From Herbidospora daliensis (GTDB lineage: Bacteria > Actinomycetota > Actinomycetes > Streptosporangiales > Streptosporangiaceae), in the NCBI RefSeq assembly GCF_001570585.1, contig NZ_BBXF01000001.1:239421-303420 (forward strand): a DNA stretch of 64,000 nucleotides, read 5' to 3'. Both the position numbers and the translations under genes were made by a program. The notes under the pieces are model-generated. The model was not told the DNA's origin. It ran no database searches and saw only the letters and a program-made list of their open reading frames with translations. How positions within the stretch are numbered: position 1 is the stretch's first letter; the number at the start of each line of letters is the position of its first letter. Below are positions 1 through 10,765 of this stretch, in pieces.

Positions 1-3000
1 GATCGCCGAGAGGGCGGCCAGGTGCGACGGCACCGCCTTGAGGTGGTCGATCCGGTGGTCGGCCAGGTAGCGGCGGACCTCGGCCGGGTCGAGCACGCTG
101 TCGGGGTCGAGCACGTGCACCTCGCCCCCGGTGACCAGCGCGCCGAACAGCGTCGTGTTGCCCAGGTCGGTGACCTGCGGCTGGAGGAGGGCGTAGCGGT
201 CGCCGGGGGCGGACCAGCCGAGCCGGTCGGGGACGGTCGCGAAGTAGGCCGCGAGCGCGCCGTGGGTGACGGCCACGCCCTTGGGCCTGCCGGTCGAGCC
301 CGAGGTGTAGATGACGTACGCCAGCCCGCGCGGCTCCACCCCGGGGAAGGGCGCCGTGTCCGGTTCCGGCACGAGCAGGTCCTCCGCCGCGACGATCCGC
401 GTGCGCCCCGCCGGGAGGTCGCTGATGTCCTTGCGCGGCGCGACGAGCAGCACGGCGCGGCTGTCGCGGAGCTGGAAGGCGACCCGGTCGACCGGCTGCC
501 GCACGTCGAGGGGCAGGTAGGCCGCCCCGGCCCGCCACACGCCCAGGATGGCCGCGATCATGCCGGGTCCGGGCGGCAGGCCGAGCGCGACCACCGACTC
601 GGCCCCGATCCCCCACTCGGTCAGACGGCGGGCCATGCCCTCGGCTCGGGCGGCCAGGGCGGCGTACGAGACGCGCTCGGCGCCGGAGACGACCGCGACG
701 GCCTCCGGGGTCCGCGCGGCCCGGTCCCAGAACCGCTCGGGCACGCTCGCCGGGCCGGCGGGCAACGGGGTGTCGTTCCAGGTGACGAGGGTGCGCTCGC
801 GCTCGGCGGCGTCGAGCGGATCGACCTCGCTCAGCCGGACGCCCGGCGTGGCGGTCACCGTGTCGAGCACCCGGAGGAACCGCTCGGTCAGCGACCGCGC
901 CGTGGCGGGGTCGAACAGGTCGGCCGACGCGGTCACCGCGCCGGTCAGCCCAGCCGGGCGCGACCGCTCGTCGAAGGTCTCCGCCACCATGACGTCGAGG
1001 TCGAACTTCACCCCCGGTCGTGCTCCCGGCACCGTCTCCACGGCGATCCCGGGCAGGTCGAGCCGCACGTCACCGGCGTCCTGCATGGTGAGGACGACCT
1101 GGAAGAGCGGGTTGCGGGCGGCCGACCGGACCGGGGCGAGCTCCTCGACGAGCCGCTCGAACGGCACGTCCTGGTGGGCGAAGGCGCCCAGCGTCACCTC
1201 GCGCACGCGGGCCAGCACGTCGGTGAACGCCGGGTCGCCGCTCAGGTCGGTCCGGATCACCAGCGTGTTCACGAAGCACCCGACGAGGTCGTCGAGCGCG
1301 TCGTCGGCGCGGCCCGCCACGGCCGACCCGATCGGGACGTCCTCCCCGGCCCCCGATCGCGACAGCGCCACGGCCAGAGCGGCGTGCAGGACCATGAACG
1401 TGGTCACGCCCTCGGCGCGGGCCAGCCGGGCGATCCGCGCGTGCACCTCGGCGGGCACGTCGAGCGGCACGTCGTGGCCGCGGTGCCCGGCCACCTCGCC
1501 GCGCGGGCGGTCGACGGGCAGCGGCAGCTCCTCGGGCGCGCCCGCCAGCGCGTCGCGCCAGTGGGCGACCTGCTCGGCCAGCAGCCGTTCGCCGAGCAGG
1601 TCGTGCTGCCACAGGGTGTAGTCGGCGTACTGGACCTTGAGCGGGCGCCAGCGCGGCGCCCGTCCGAGGGCCCTGGCGGCGTAGGCCTCCGAGAGGTCCC
1701 GGGCGAGCGGGCCCATGGACCAGCCGTCGCCGGTGATGTGGTGCACCAGCACGACCAGCACGTGCTCCTGGGAGCCGACGCCGAACAACCACGTCCGCAT
1801 CGCGGGCTCGGCCGACAGGTCGAAGGCGTAGGAGGCGGCCCGGGCGACGGCCTCGGCGACCCCGTCGGCCTCGACGCGCTCGAAGAGCGGTTCCCAGCGG
1901 GCGTCGGCCACGTCGAGCACCCGCTGCCACGGGTGGCCGTCCTCGACGGGGAAGACGGTCCGCAGGCTCTCGTGCCGGTCGACCACGTCGCGGAAGGCCA
2001 GGCGGAGGGCGTCGCGGTCGAGCTCGCCGGTCAGGCGGAGCACGATCGGCGCGTTGTACGTCGTCCCGCGCCCCTCCAGCCGTTCCAGGAACCAGAGCCG
2101 CCGCTGCGAGAAGGACAGCGGCAGCCGTTCGGGGCGCTCGCGGACGGCGAGCGGCGGCCGGGCGGGCGCGGCGGACGCGCCCAGCCGGGCGGCGAGCCCG
2201 GCCGGGGTGGGGGCGGCGAACAGGTCGCGGATCTCCAGGTGGACCCCGAACGCGGCGCGGACCCGCGAGATGACCCGGGTGGCCAGCAGCGAGTGGCCGC
2301 CGAGCTCGAAGAAGCCGTCGTCGGGACCGACCGGTTCGACGCCGAGCACCTCGGCGAAGACGCCGCAGAGCAGCTCCTCCTCCAGGGTCGCCGCCCGCCC
2401 CGGCCCGGCGCCGCGCACCGGCGCCGGCAGCGCGGCCCGGTCGACCTTGCCGCTGCGGGTCAGCGGGAACTCGGGCAGCACGACCACCACCGCGGGCACC
2501 ATGTGCGCGGGCAGCCGCTCGGCCACGAACGCCCTCGGGTCGCCGGGGTCGTCACCGGTCACGTACGCGACCAGCTGCCGGTCGCCCGACTCGGCCTCCC
2601 TGGCGACCACCACGGCCTGGTCGACGCCGGGGTGGGCGGTCAGCGCCGCCTCGATCTCCCCCGGTTCGATCCGCAGGCCGCGGATCTTCAGCTGGTCGTC
2701 GGCCCGGCCCGCGAAGACCAGACCCGTCTCCGGGGTCCACCTGACCAGGTCGCCGGTCCGGTACATGCGCTCGCCGCCGGGCGCGGCGACGAACCGTTCG
2801 GCGGTCGGCCCGGGGGCCGCCAGGTAGCCGCGGGCCAGGCTGGTCCCGGCCACGTAGAGTTCGCCGGTCACCCCGGCCGCGACCGGTTCGAGGAAGTCGT
2901 CCAGGACGCGGAGGCGCGAACCGGCGACGGGGGTGCCGATGCGGGGCACGCCGCCCGCGGCCAGCGGCGCCGACATGGTGGCGCAGACGGTCGTCTCGGT

Positions 3001-5184
3001 CGGGCCGTACGCGTTGACGAGTTCCCGGCCGGGCGCCCACCGCGACAGCAGGTCGGGGGTGAGCGCCTCCCCGGCCGACACCAGCGTGCGCACGCCGGGC
3101 AGGTCGCCGGGGTCGAGCGCGGCCAGCACGGCCGGGGGCAGCGTCGCGTGGGTGACGGCGTGGCGGTCGAGGACCTCTTCGAGGCCGCGTCCGGGCAGCA
3201 GTTCGTCGGCGGGGGCCACCACGAGCGCCGCGCCGGTGCAGAGCGCCATCAGCGTCTCCCAGGTCGCCGCGTCGAAGCCGATCGAGGCGAACTGGAGCAC
3301 CCGCGCTCCGGGGCCGGCGCCGAGCCGGGCGGCCTGGGTGGCGACCAGCCCGGCGACCCCGGTGTGCGACAGCGCCACGCCCTTGGGACGGCCGGTCGAG
3401 CCGGAGGTGAAGATCACGTACGCCAGGCCGGTCAGCTCGGCCGTGACGTCCGGCCGGTCCGCCGGGCGGGCCGCGATGGCCGCCGCCGTGGCCGGGTCGT
3501 CGAGGGCGATCGGGAGCACGCCGCGTACCGGCAGGTCGTCGAGGACGGCCGACTCGGTCAGCAGCACGACCGCGCCGCTGTCGGCGAGCATGCGCGCGGT
3601 GCGCTCCAGCGGCTGCCGGGGATCGATCGGCAGGTACGCCGCCCCCGCCTTCACCACCGCGAGCAGCGAGGTGACCAGGTCGGCGCCCCGGTTCATGACG
3701 ACCGCCACGACCGACTCCCGGCGCACTCCGGAGGCCGACAGGTGGTGGGCGAGCCGGTTGGCGCGGGCGTCGAGGTCGGCGTAGGAGAGCGTGCCCGCGT
3801 CGGAGACGACCGCGGGGGCGTCCGGGGCGCGGTCGACCTGGGCGTGGAACAGCTCCGGCGCCGTCGCCCCCGGCACCGGGCGGGCCTCCTCCAGGGCGAC
3901 CGCTCCCCCGTGGAGGCGGACGCGGCCGATCCGCTCCTCCGGCGCCGCGGCGCACAACCAGGTCAGCACCCGCACGAACCGGTCGAGGACGCGGTCGGGC
4001 GTGCCGGGCCCGAAGCGGCGGTCGTTGAGGTCGGCGCTGATCTCCAGACCGGCGCCGGGACCGCGGTCGTACACGTTGATCTGCTGGTTCCTGACCGGGC
4101 CGATGGTGTGGTTGCGGACCCTCGGCACGCTCGGGCCGAAGGCCGGGTAGTCGTAGCCGAGCATGTTGACGTTCAGGTCGAACAGCGCGGCGTGGCCGAG
4201 GTCCCTGGCCAGGTCCTCGTGGCGGTAGCGCTGGTGCCGCACCCCGGCCTTGATCGCCTCTCCGGTCCGCTGCACGAGTTCGGCCACCGTCAGGCCCGGT
4301 GCGAGGGCCAGCCGGAGCGGCATCACGTTCGTGGTGACCCCCGGGACCAGCCGCTCCTCCCGCCCGGCCCGGCCGAGCACGGGCAGCCCGAGCACGACGT
4401 CGCGGGCGCCGGTGTCCCGATGGTGGTAGAGGGCGGCGGCGGCCATGACCAGCCCGGCGAGGCTGGTCCTCAGCCGCCGGGCCGCGTCCCTGAGCCGCCC
4501 GGCCCTTTCGGAGTCGAGGTCGGTCGTGGCGCGCAGGCGGGTGCCGGGATGCGGCCGGTCGTCGGCGGGCCGCTCCTCGGCCCCGGCCAGGACGTCGAGC
4601 CAGAACCGCCGGTCGAGCGCCTGCTCGGGCGAGTCGCGGTAGGCCCGGTCGGCGGCGGCCAGCGCCGCCGCGGGCAGGGTGGGGAAGTCGGGCGGCTCCG
4701 CGCCGGCCAGCAGCGCGGTGTACGTCTCGGCGACCCGCCCGACCACGGCGGCGACCCCATGGCCGTCGAGGATGAGGTGATGCGGCCGGTGGTGCCAGAT
4801 CACCCGGCCGTCGCCGAGGTCGAACACGGCGCAGCCGTACAGGGGGCCGTCCGCCAGGTCGACGGGGCGCTCGAGGTCGGCCCGCATCCACGCCGCCGCC
4901 GCCGCGAACGGGTCGGGCTCCCCCGACAGGTCGGCGACGTGGACCGGGATTCCGGCCGCGGGGTCGACCCGCTGGCGGGGTATCCCGTCGGCCACGTCGA
5001 ACCGGAGCCGGTAGGCGTCGGTGCGGTCCATGACGTGGCGCAGCGCGGCCGCCAGCAGCCCGGCGTCCAGGCCGGCGAACTCCAGATATTCGCCGACATT
5101 GTAAAGTCCCGCGTCCCCCGCGACCTCCTGGGCGTACCAGAGACCTAATTGGGCGGACGTCAATTCCTGCGGCTCGGCGGTCAT
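1..5184 (-). CDS. Non-ribosomal peptide synthetase, partial (C-A-PCP-C-A...)
   Basis: The reading frame starts at ATG 5184 and is open to the window edge (1,728 codons), so the 3' part is missing. Domain order: condensation (HHLILDG at residues 135-141), adenylation ([10 protein letters not shown] near 589, GFDAATWE near 636, DDQLKIRG near 829), carrier protein (LGGHSLL, phosphopantetheine Ser965), second condensation (HHITGDG at 1148), second adenylation (core near 1623, cut at the edge). Reading the specificity positions by alignment to GrsA from memory, the first A domain gives D-A-W-T-V-A-A-V-C, a Phe-like code. The second gives D-L-T-K before the edge, the start of the Asp/Asn-type codes. 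The protein begins with a C domain, so it either accepts an upstream acyl or peptidyl donor or has a starter C domain. No epimerase domain is seen between the modules. Substrate calls are inference. Confidence 0.93.
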   Translation of the reverse strand, partial: MTAEPQELTSAQLGLWYAQEVAGDAGLYNVGEYLEFAGLDAGLLAAALRHVMDRTDAYRLRFDVADGIPRQRVDPAAGIPVHVADLSGEPDPFAAAAAWMRADLERPVDLADGPLYGCAVFDLGDGRVIWHHRPHHLILDGHGVAAVVGRVAETYTALLAGAEPPDFPTLPAAALAAADRAYRDSPEQALDRRFWLDVLAGAEERPADDRPHPGTRLRATTDLDSERAGRLRDAARRLRTSLAGLVMAAAALYHHRDTGARDVVLGLPVLGRAGREERLVPGVTTNVMPLRLALAPGLTVAELVQRTGEAIKAGVRHQRYRHEDLARDLGHAALFDLNVNMLGYDYPAFGPSVPRVRNHTIGPVRNQQINVYDRGPGAGLEISADLNDRRFGPGTPDRVLDRFVRVLTWLCAAAPEERIGRVRLHGGAVALEEARPVPGATAPELFHAQVDRAPDAPAVVSDAGTLSYADLDARANRLAHHLSASGVRRESVVAVVMNRGADLVTSLLAVVKAGAAYLPIDPRQPLERTARMLADSGAVVLLTESAVLDDLPVRGVLPIALDDPATAAAIAARPADRPDVTAELTGLAYVIFTSGSTGRPKGVALSHTGVAGLVATQAARLGAGPGARVLQFASIGFDAATWETLMALCTGAALVVAPADELLPGRGLEEVLDRHAVTHATLPPAVLAALDPGDLPGVRTLVSAGEALTPDLLSRWAPGRELVNAYGPTETTVCATMSAPLAAGGVPRIGTPVAGSRLRVLDDFLEPVAAGVTGELYVAGTSLARGYLAAPGPTAERFVAAPGGERMYRTGDLVRWTPETGLVFAGRADDQLKIRGLRIEPGEIEAALTAHPGVDQAVVVAREAESGDRQLVAYVTGDDPGDPRAFVAERLPAHMVPAVVVVLPEFPLTRSGKVDRAALPAPVRGAGPGRAATLEEELLCGVFAEVLGVEPVGPDDGFFELGGHSLLATRVISRVRAAFGVHLEIRDLFAAPTPAGLAARLGASAAPARPPLAVRERPERLPLSFSQRRLWFLERLEGRGTTYNAPIVLRLTGELDRDALRLAFRDVVDRHESLRTVFPVEDGHPWQRVLDVADARWEPLFERVEADGVAEAVARAASYAFDLSAEPAMRTWLFGVGSQEHVLVVLVHHITGDGWSMGPLARDLSEAYAARALGRAPRWRPLKVQYADYTLWQHDLLGERLLAEQVAHWRDALAGAPEELPLPVDRPRGEVAGHRGHDVPLDVPAEVHARIARLARAEGVTTFMVLHAALAVALSRSGAGEDVPIGSAVAGRADDALDDLVGCFVNTLVIRTDLSGDPAFTDVLARVREVTLGAFAHQDVPFERLVEELAPVRSAARNPLFQVVLTMQDAGDVRLDLPGIAVETVPGARPGVKFDLDVMVAETFDERSRPAGLTGAVTASADLFDPATARSLTERFLRVLDTVTATPGVRLSEVDPLDAAERERTLVTWNDTPLPAGPASVPERFWDRAARTPEAVAVVSGAERVSYAALAARAEGMARRLTEWGIGAESVVALGLPPGPGMIAAILGVWRAGAAYLPLDVRQPVDRVAFQLRDSRAVLLVAPRKDISDLPAGRTRIVAAEDLLVPEPDTAPFPGVEPRGLAYVIYTSGSTGRPKGVAVTHGALAAYFATVPDRLGWSAPGDRYALLQPQVTDLGNTTLFGALVTGGEVHVLDPDSVLDPAEVRRYLADHRIDHLKAVPSHLAALSAI

Positions 5185-5307
5185 CGGCCCTCAGCTCTCT
5201 GCGCCGGCCGAGCGAAAATCGGCACGGCCCGTCCCGGGTCAAAAGAAAATATGCCGTACCCTATGGGCCGCCATCCTCGCCAGCGACGTTCTAGGACGTC
5301 AAGCGGC

Positions 5308-5336
5308 GTTCAACTGCCCCTGCGCTGTGGTTGAAC
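5308..5336. promoter_or_regulatory. Candidate StrR-family operator between NRPS and exporter
   Basis: GTTCAACTG, 11 bases, then TGGTTGAAC. This matches the architecture remembered for StrR (GTTCGActG-N11-CagTCGAAc), with GTTC-AC at one end, GT-GAAC at the other and the 11-nt spacer preserved. It lies in the 219-bp divergent region between the NRPS start (5184) and the exporter start (5404), so one site could serve both genes. StrR-like proteins are encoded at 12647-13630 and 14252-15244. Confidence 0.6.
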
Positions 5337-5403
5337 ATCGGCCTGCCACGAATAAGACTCCGGAAATACAATCCCGGAAAGCGCGAAAGCGAGGGGATAT
5401 CAC

Positions 5404-7332
5404 GTGGCCATGATGAATGGCCCGCGCATAGGCCCGATGCGGCTGGGCGCCGACGAGTCCATAGGTCGGCACAAGGTCAAACCCGGCACCGTCCGGCGAA
5501 TTCTCTCTTACGCGTCGGCCTATCGGTGGTCGCTGGCCGTGGTGATGCTGGCGACCGCGGTGGACGCGGCGATCGTGGCGGCCGGGCCGGTGCTGCTGAA
5601 GACGATCATCGACGACGGCATCCTGCGGGGCCGCCACGACGTGGTCGTGGGAGTGGCGGCCCTCATCGCCGGGCTGGCGGCGGTGAACGCGCTGGCGATC
5701 TTCACGCAGACCCGGTTCTCCAGCCGGGTCGGCCAGGGCATCGTCTACGACCTGCGGTGCAAGGTGTTCGGCCATGTGCAGCGGCAGCCGCTCGCGTTCT
5801 TCACGCGGACCCAGACCGGCTCACTGGTCAGCCGGCTCAACACCGACGTCGTCGGCGCGCAGCAGGCGATCACCACGCTGCTGTCGCAGACCGTCTCGAC
5901 CCTCCTGACGCTGGTCTTCGTGCTGAGCACGATGTTCTACCTGTCCTGGGAGATCACCGTCGCGGCGCTGGTGATGATCCCCGTCTTCCTGCTGCCCGCC
6001 AAGCTCATCGGGCGCAGGTTGCAGACGCTCACCCGTACGGGGATGGAGCTCAACGCCGACCTCGGCTCGATGATGAACGAGCGCTTCAACGTGTCGGGCG
6101 CGCTGCTCGCCAAGCTGTACGGCCGGACCGACCAGGAGCAGGGCGACTTCTCCGGGAAGGCGGCCCGGGTCCGCGACGTCGCCGTCTCGACCGCCGTCTA
6201 CGGACGGCTGCTGTTCATCATCACCACCCTGATCACGGGCGTGACCACCGCCGTCGTCTACGGCCTCGGCGGGGTGCTGACCATCGGCGGCGCGTTCCAG
6301 ATCGGCACGCTCGTCGCCATGGCCACCCTGCTGCTGCGCCTCTACGGCCCGGTCAACCAGCTCTCGAACATGCATGTCAGCGTGATGGTGGCGCTCGTCA
6401 GCTTCGACCGCGTCTTCGAGGTCCTGGACCTGCGGCCGCTGGTCGACGAACGGCCCGGCGCGCGGCCGCTGCCGGCCGACGCCGCTCCCGACGTCGCGTT
6501 CGAGGGGGTCTCGTTCGGCTACCCGGGCGCCGACGAGGTGTCGATCGCCTCCCTGGAGTCGGTCGCCCACCGGCAGCCCGAGCGGGCGGGCCGCCCGGTC
6601 CTCGACGAGGTCTCCTTCACCGCCCCCGCGGGCAGGATGACCGCGCTGGTCGGCCCCTCCGGCGCCGGCAAGACCACGATCACCCAGCTCGTCCCGCGCC
6701 TCTACGACGCCACCGAGGGCACGGTCCGCGTCGGCGGCCACGACGTGCGCGACCTGACGCTGCGCTCCCTGACCGACGCCATCGGCGTCGTCACCCAGGA
6801 CGCGCACATGTTCCACGACACGATCAGGGCCAATCTCCTGTACGCCGCCCCGGACGCCACCGAGGAGGAACTGGTCGGCGCGTGCGAGGCCGCCAGGATC
6901 TGGCCCACGATCGCGGCGCTGCCCGACGGCCTCGACACCGTCGTCGGCGACCGCGGCTACCGCCTGTCGGGCGGGGAGAAGCAGCGGGTCGCGCTGGCCC
7001 GGCTGCTGCTCAAGTCGCCGCCGATCGTGGTCCTCGACGAGGCCACCGCCCATCTCGACTCCGAGTCGGAGGCCGCCATCCAGCGGGCGCTGAAGACCGC
7101 GCTGGCCGGCCGCACCTCGCTGGTCGTGGCGCACCGGTTGTCGACCATCCACGAGGCCGACCAGATCCTGGTGCTGAACGGCGGCCGGATCGAGGAGCGC
7201 GGCACCCACCGGGAGCTGCTCGCCGCCGGTGGGCTCTACGCCGAGCTCTACCGCACCCAGTTCGCGGCCGACCCCTCGATGAACGACACCAGCCGGGCGA
7301 CGCCCTCGTCGATCTCGGCCGGGGACAGGTAG
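5404..7332 (+). CDS. ABC exporter, fused membrane and ATPase domains
   Basis: A 642-aa half-transporter with an N-terminal six-helix membrane domain (about residues 30-320) and a C-terminal ATPase. Walker A GPSGAGKTT lies near residue 416, the signature LSGGE near 521 and Walker B IVVLDEA near 541. This is the usual layout of homodimeric peptide or lipid exporters. It is transcribed away from the NRPS, which suggests it exports the peptide or supports self-resistance. GTG 5404 is chosen because GAGGGG at 5391-5396 sits 7 nt upstream; ATG 5410 and 5413 are alternatives. An insert of about 25 residues (YPGADEVSIASLESV...) interrupts the start of the ATPase domain. The last 85 bp overlap the 3' end of the convergent gene at 7248-9632. 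Confidence 0.92.
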   Translation: MAMMNGPRIGPMRLGADESIGRHKVKPGTVRRILSYASAYRWSLAVVMLATAVDAAIVAAGPVLLKTIIDDGILRGRHDVVVGVAALIAGLAAVNALAIFTQTRFSSRVGQGIVYDLRCKVFGHVQRQPLAFFTRTQTGSLVSRLNTDVVGAQQAITTLLSQTVSTLLTLVFVLSTMFYLSWEITVAALVMIPVFLLPAKLIGRRLQTLTRTGMELNADLGSMMNERFNVSGALLAKLYGRTDQEQGDFSGKAARVRDVAVSTAVYGRLLFIITTLITGVTTAVVYGLGGVLTIGGAFQIGTLVAMATLLLRLYGPVNQLSNMHVSVMVALVSFDRVFEVLDLRPLVDERPGARPLPADAAPDVAFEGVSFGYPGADEVSIASLESVAHRQPERAGRPVLDEVSFTAPAGRMTALVGPSGAGKTTITQLVPRLYDATEGTVRVGGHDVRDLTLRSLTDAIGVVTQDAHMFHDTIRANLLYAAPDATEEELVGACEAARIWPTIAALPDGLDTVVGDRGYRLSGGEKQRVALARLLLKSPPIVVLDEATAHLDSESEAAIQRALKTALAGRTSLVVAHRLSTIHEADQILVLNGGRIEERGTHRELLAAGGLYAELYRTQFAADPSMNDTSRATPSSISAGDR

Positions 7333-9632
7333 CTGGTCGACAACCGCAGCGCCCGCTCCCCGCCCCCCGCCGGGTAGAAGTACGACATGGGCGTCCAGAT
7401 GACCCCGTACTCCTGCGCCGACCGGGTCAGCGCCGCGTTGTCGGCCGTGAACGGCACCTGGACGGTGAGGAAGAAGCCGCCCGAGGGCGTGTTCCAGCTG
7501 ACCCCGAGCCGCTCGCGGCGGTCTTCCGGCAGGTGGCGGCCGAGGGCGGCGAGGGTGCGGGTCATGGTCTCGCCGTAGTAGGCGGCCGTCTCCGTGTTCA
7601 GGTCCGAGAGGCGGCCGCCGGTGGCCAGCAGCGCGCCGCCCACCGCGGCCTGGCTGAGCGGGGAGGTGTTCACGGTCACCATGCTCTTGATCTTCGCCAG
7701 CTCGTCGGCCAGCAGCCCGGTCGTGCCGTCGGGGCGCACCACCGGCTGGTCGGCCACGGCGAACCCGAGCCGGGCTCCGGGGAACAGGCTCTTCGCGTAC
7801 GACCCCAGATGGACCACCCGCTGCTCGCGGTCGAGCGACTTGAGCGTGGGCTGCTGGGCGCCGGGGCTGACCAGCCGGTAGGGGCTGTCCTCCAGGACCA
7901 GGAGGCCGAGCCGTCCGGCCAGGGCGAGCAGCGCGTGCCGCTCCGCGAGCGACATGGTGACGCCGGACGGGTTGGAGTGGTCGGGGCAGACGTACACGGC
8001 CCTGACCCTGCGCCCGCGGGACCGCTCCTCCTCGGCGGCGGCCTCGATCGCGGCGACCGAGCCCTCCTCGACGGCGGTGAGCGCGACGTCCAGCAGCCGG
8101 GCCGCACCCGTGATGCCGACGTAGCAGGGGCTGACCACCAGCAGCACGTCGCGCGGGCCGGAGAACAGCGCCCGCAGCGCGAGGAACATCGCCTCCTGGC
8201 AGCCGACCGTCACGACGATCGACTCCGGCGGCACGTCGATGCCCTCGTCCACCCGGAGAGAGCCGGCGACGAGCTCCCGGATCCGCCCGGCGGTCGGGCC
8301 GTACTGGAAGATCGCGTCGCGCACCTGCGCCGGCGACCGCCCTTCGGCGGCCAGCTGGTCGAGGTAGCGCCGGATGTAGGTGAAGACCTGCTCGGTGTCG
8401 AAGAACCCGTCGTACGGGCGCCCCGGCGCGAACGACACGGCGTCGGGGTAGCGGAGCGTGACCTCGTTCAGGAAGTTCATCGTGTCCATGACCGGGTCGC
8501 CGACGCTGGCGTGCAGGTCCTCCCGGCGCAGCGGGCCGGTGAGCTGGACCGGCGCGGCGGGCTCGGCGGCGACCGGCCCGGCCGGGCCCGCGCGCACCAG
8601 TTCGGGCCCCACGTCGGCGATGGTGCGGACACCGGCGAGCGCCATCGTCTCGGTCACCTCGGCGAGCAGGACGGTCAGCACGTCGGTGACCCCCTCGGCC
8701 CCGCCGGTCGCGAGCCCGTGGAGGACCGGCCGGCCGAGGAGCACGCCGTCGGCGCCCAGCGCGAGCGCGGCCAGCACGTCACGGCCCCGCCGCACCCCTC
8801 CGTCGAGCAGGATCGGCACCCGCCCGGCGACCGCCGCCGCGACCTCCGGCAGCACGTCGAGCGTCCCGGGGGCGCCGTCGAGCTGCCGCCCGCCGTGGTT
8901 GGAGACGACGACGCCGTCCACGCCCGCCTCGACGGCGCACACCGCGTCGGCGTCGCAGAGCACGCCCTTGACCAGGATCGGCAGCGAGCTGACCGAACGC
9001 AGCCAGTCGATCACCGACCAGTCGAGGTCGGGCGCGAGTTCGGCCCGCGCGTGCGCGGCGGGGTCGGTGAACCCCGACCCCGGCAGGTTGGCGGGCCCGA
9101 CCCCCTCGGGCAGCCGGAAGCCGTTGCGCAGATCGCGCAGCCGCCGCCCGAGGTGGGGGGTGTCGGCGGTCAGGACGAGCGCCTCGAACCCGGCGGCCTG
9201 GGCGCGTTCGACGACCGCACGCGTGACGGAGCGGTCGCGCAGGCAGTAGACCTGGAGCCACAGCGGCACGTCGGCCGCCGCGGCGATCTCCTCGAACGGG
9301 CGTCCGGCGAAGGTGCTCACCACGACGGGCACCCGGGCCGCCGCGGCGGTCCCCTGGGCGGTGGCGACCTCGCCCAGGGGGTGCGCGAGCGTCTGGAAGG
9401 CCAGCGGCGCGATCCCGACGGGCACGTCCCACGTACGGCCGAGGATCTTCACGGCCGTGTCGGGGTCACCGCCTCCGCGCAGGATGCGGGGGCGCAGCCG
9501 GACCCGTTCGAACGCCTCGACATTGGCCGCGACGGTCTTCTCCTCGCCCGCGCCGCCTTCGAGGAAATCCCATACCGGCGGTTCCAACCGGGCCCGCGCG
9601 GATTCCCGGAATTCACCGAGTGTCAATTTCAT
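7248..9632 (-). CDS. Fused 4-hydroxymandelate oxidase / 4-hydroxyphenylglycine aminotransferase
   Basis: A 794-aa two-domain protein. Residues 1 to about 355 are an FMN-dependent alpha-hydroxy-acid oxidase (SNHGGRQLDG carrying the catalytic His and Arg, then LLDGGVRRGRDVL and GADGVLLGRP). Residues about 390-794 are a fold-type I PLP aminotransferase (CPDHSNPSGVT, then SYAKSLFPGARLGF with the likely PLP lysine), matching Hmo and HpgT of the Hpg pathway. It would oxidise 4-hydroxymandelate to 4-hydroxybenzoylformate and transaminate that to L-Hpg. ATG 9632 is preferred to an upstream in-frame start at 9683: the latter lies inside hmaS, and GAAAGG lies 9 nt before 9632. It starts 19 nt after the hmaS stop, in the same operon. 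Hmo and HpgT are separate proteins in the classical glycopeptide clusters I know. Confidence 0.92.
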   Translation of the reverse strand: MKLTLGEFRESARARLEPPVWDFLEGGAGEEKTVAANVEAFERVRLRPRILRGGGDPDTAVKILGRTWDVPVGIAPLAFQTLAHPLGEVATAQGTAAAARVPVVVSTFAGRPFEEIAAAADVPLWLQVYCLRDRSVTRAVVERAQAAGFEALVLTADTPHLGRRLRDLRNGFRLPEGVGPANLPGSGFTDPAAHARAELAPDLDWSVIDWLRSVSSLPILVKGVLCDADAVCAVEAGVDGVVVSNHGGRQLDGAPGTLDVLPEVAAAVAGRVPILLDGGVRRGRDVLAALALGADGVLLGRPVLHGLATGGAEGVTDVLTVLLAEVTETMALAGVRTIADVGPELVRAGPAGPVAAEPAAPVQLTGPLRREDLHASVGDPVMDTMNFLNEVTLRYPDAVSFAPGRPYDGFFDTEQVFTYIRRYLDQLAAEGRSPAQVRDAIFQYGPTAGRIRELVAGSLRVDEGIDVPPESIVVTVGCQEAMFLALRALFSGPRDVLLVVSPCYVGITGAARLLDVALTAVEEGSVAAIEAAAEEERSRGRRVRAVYVCPDHSNPSGVTMSLAERHALLALAGRLGLLVLEDSPYRLVSPGAQQPTLKSLDREQRVVHLGSYAKSLFPGARLGFAVADQPVVRPDGTTGLLADELAKIKSMVTVNTSPLSQAAVGGALLATGGRLSDLNTETAAYYGETMTRTLAALGRHLPEDRRERLGVSWNTPSGGFFLTVQVPFTADNAALTRSAQEYGVIWTPMSYFYPAGGGERALRLSTSYLSPAEIDEGVARLVSFIEGSAANWVR

Positions 9633-9651
9633 CGAAGTGTGCCTTTCGATT

Positions 9652-10701
9652 TCAGTCCGCCTCCTGCCGCCTGATGGCGTCATAAAGCGCGTGGATGTTG
9701 TTGCTGCCGAACGAGTTCGCGCCGCGGCGTTCGATCACCTCGTAGAAGAGGGTGCGTCTCGGGTGGGGCGACTGGGTGAAGATCTGGAGCATGATCCCGG
9801 CCTGGTCGCGGTCGGCCAGGATGTTGAGCTCGCGCAGCACCTCGACGGGCGTGCCGACGGGGCCGAGGCGGCCGGGCAGCATGTCGTAGTAGCCGCCGGG
9901 CGTCGACAGGAAGGTCACGCCCCGCTCCGCGCTGGTCCGCACGGCCGTCGCGATGTCCTCGGTCAGGAAGGCGACGTGCTGGACGCCGGCGCCGCCGTGC
10001 GCCTTCACGAACGCGTCGATCTGGCCGGGTTCGAGGTTCCCGTCGGGCTCCAGGATCGTCAGCGTCAGCCGGCCCGACGCGCTCTGCACGACGGTCGACT
10101 CCATGGCCTGCGTGCCCACCACGATCCGCTCCGCGTAGGTCTCCCCCAGACCGAAAACGCGCTGGTGGTAGTCGACGACGTCGGCCATCGTGCCGCCGGG
10201 GACGCAGATGGCGAAGTGGTCGACGGCCGAGAACAGCCCCATCCCCGAACGGCCGCAGCCGCTCTCGTCGACGAACGCCGCGAAGGCCCCGCCGGGCTGC
10301 TCGCGGGACACCAGCCGGTACGCCACGTCGCCGAACGCCGACACCGACGCGAACACCACCCGGGCGCCGGGCGGGCCCGACGTCTCCGGCGGCGACAGCG
10401 ACGTGGCCCCCCGCCCGACCGCCTCGGCGTAGGCGGCCGCCGCGTCGGGCACCAGCAGGCCGATGACGCCCACGCCGTCGCCGTGGTCGCGGACGTACTC
10501 GGCGGCCCGGCCCTCGGTCCCGGCCGGGGAGGTGAGCAGCACCGCGATCCCGCGCTGGCGGAGCAGGATCGACTCCCCGCCGCCCGGATGGCCGCCGCCG
10601 CGGCCGCTGAGCGTGAATCCAAAACCCTCGCGAAGATAAGCCGCGGTTTTCTCCACGTCTTCCACGAAGAATTCGATGTGGTCAATCGCCTGAATGTCCA
10701 T
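9652..10701 (-). CDS. hmaS: 4-hydroxymandelate synthase
   Basis: A 349-aa non-heme iron dioxygenase of the HPPD/HmaS family with two vicinal-oxygen-chelate halves. Iron ligands are visible in VDHFAICVP (His), GVQHVAFLT (His) and FYEVIERRG (Glu). HPPD enzymes carry a FPINEP-like motif where this protein reads LTILEP. Loss of that Pro and Asn is, from memory, a feature separating HmaS from HPPD, so the product should be 4-hydroxymandelate rather than homogentisate. The start at ATG 10701 has GGAGG 6 nt upstream; an in-frame ATG at 10764 has no such site and would run through the candidate operator. It is the first gene of the pair with the Hmo-HpgT fusion. A plain HPPD is the alternative, but the context argues against it. 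Confidence 0.9.
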   Translation of the reverse strand: MDIQAIDHIEFFVEDVEKTAAYLREGFGFTLSGRGGGHPGGGESILLRQRGIAVLLTSPAGTEGRAAEYVRDHGDGVGVIGLLVPDAAAAYAEAVGRGATSLSPPETSGPPGARVVFASVSAFGDVAYRLVSREQPGGAFAAFVDESGCGRSGMGLFSAVDHFAICVPGGTMADVVDYHQRVFGLGETYAERIVVGTQAMESTVVQSASGRLTLTILEPDGNLEPGQIDAFVKAHGGAGVQHVAFLTEDIATAVRTSAERGVTFLSTPGGYYDMLPGRLGPVGTPVEVLRELNILADRDQAGIMLQIFTQSPHPRRTLFYEVIERRGANSFGSNNIHALYDAIRRQEAD

Positions 10702-10765
10702 TCGCCGCCTCCGTCGGGCCGATTTAACTCGGGCCAAAACATTCAACGACAGGAATCGCGGCATC

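Noticed and set aside
22..5148. A 1,708-codon open frame on the plus strand opposite the NRPS
   Set aside because: Its product is Arg/Gly/Pro/His-rich without domains. The opposite strand encodes clear C, A and PCP motifs throughout. Long antisense frames are normal at this GC content.
5331..9674. A plus-strand frame of 1,447 codons
   Set aside because: It runs across the exporter in another frame and then antisense to the Hmo-HpgT gene. The composition is non-protein-like and there is no domain.
9652..10701. Reading the dioxygenase as ordinary HPPD of tyrosine degradation
   Set aside because: The motif that reads FPINEP in HPPD is LTILEP here, and the gene is followed by the next two Hpg pathway enzymes.
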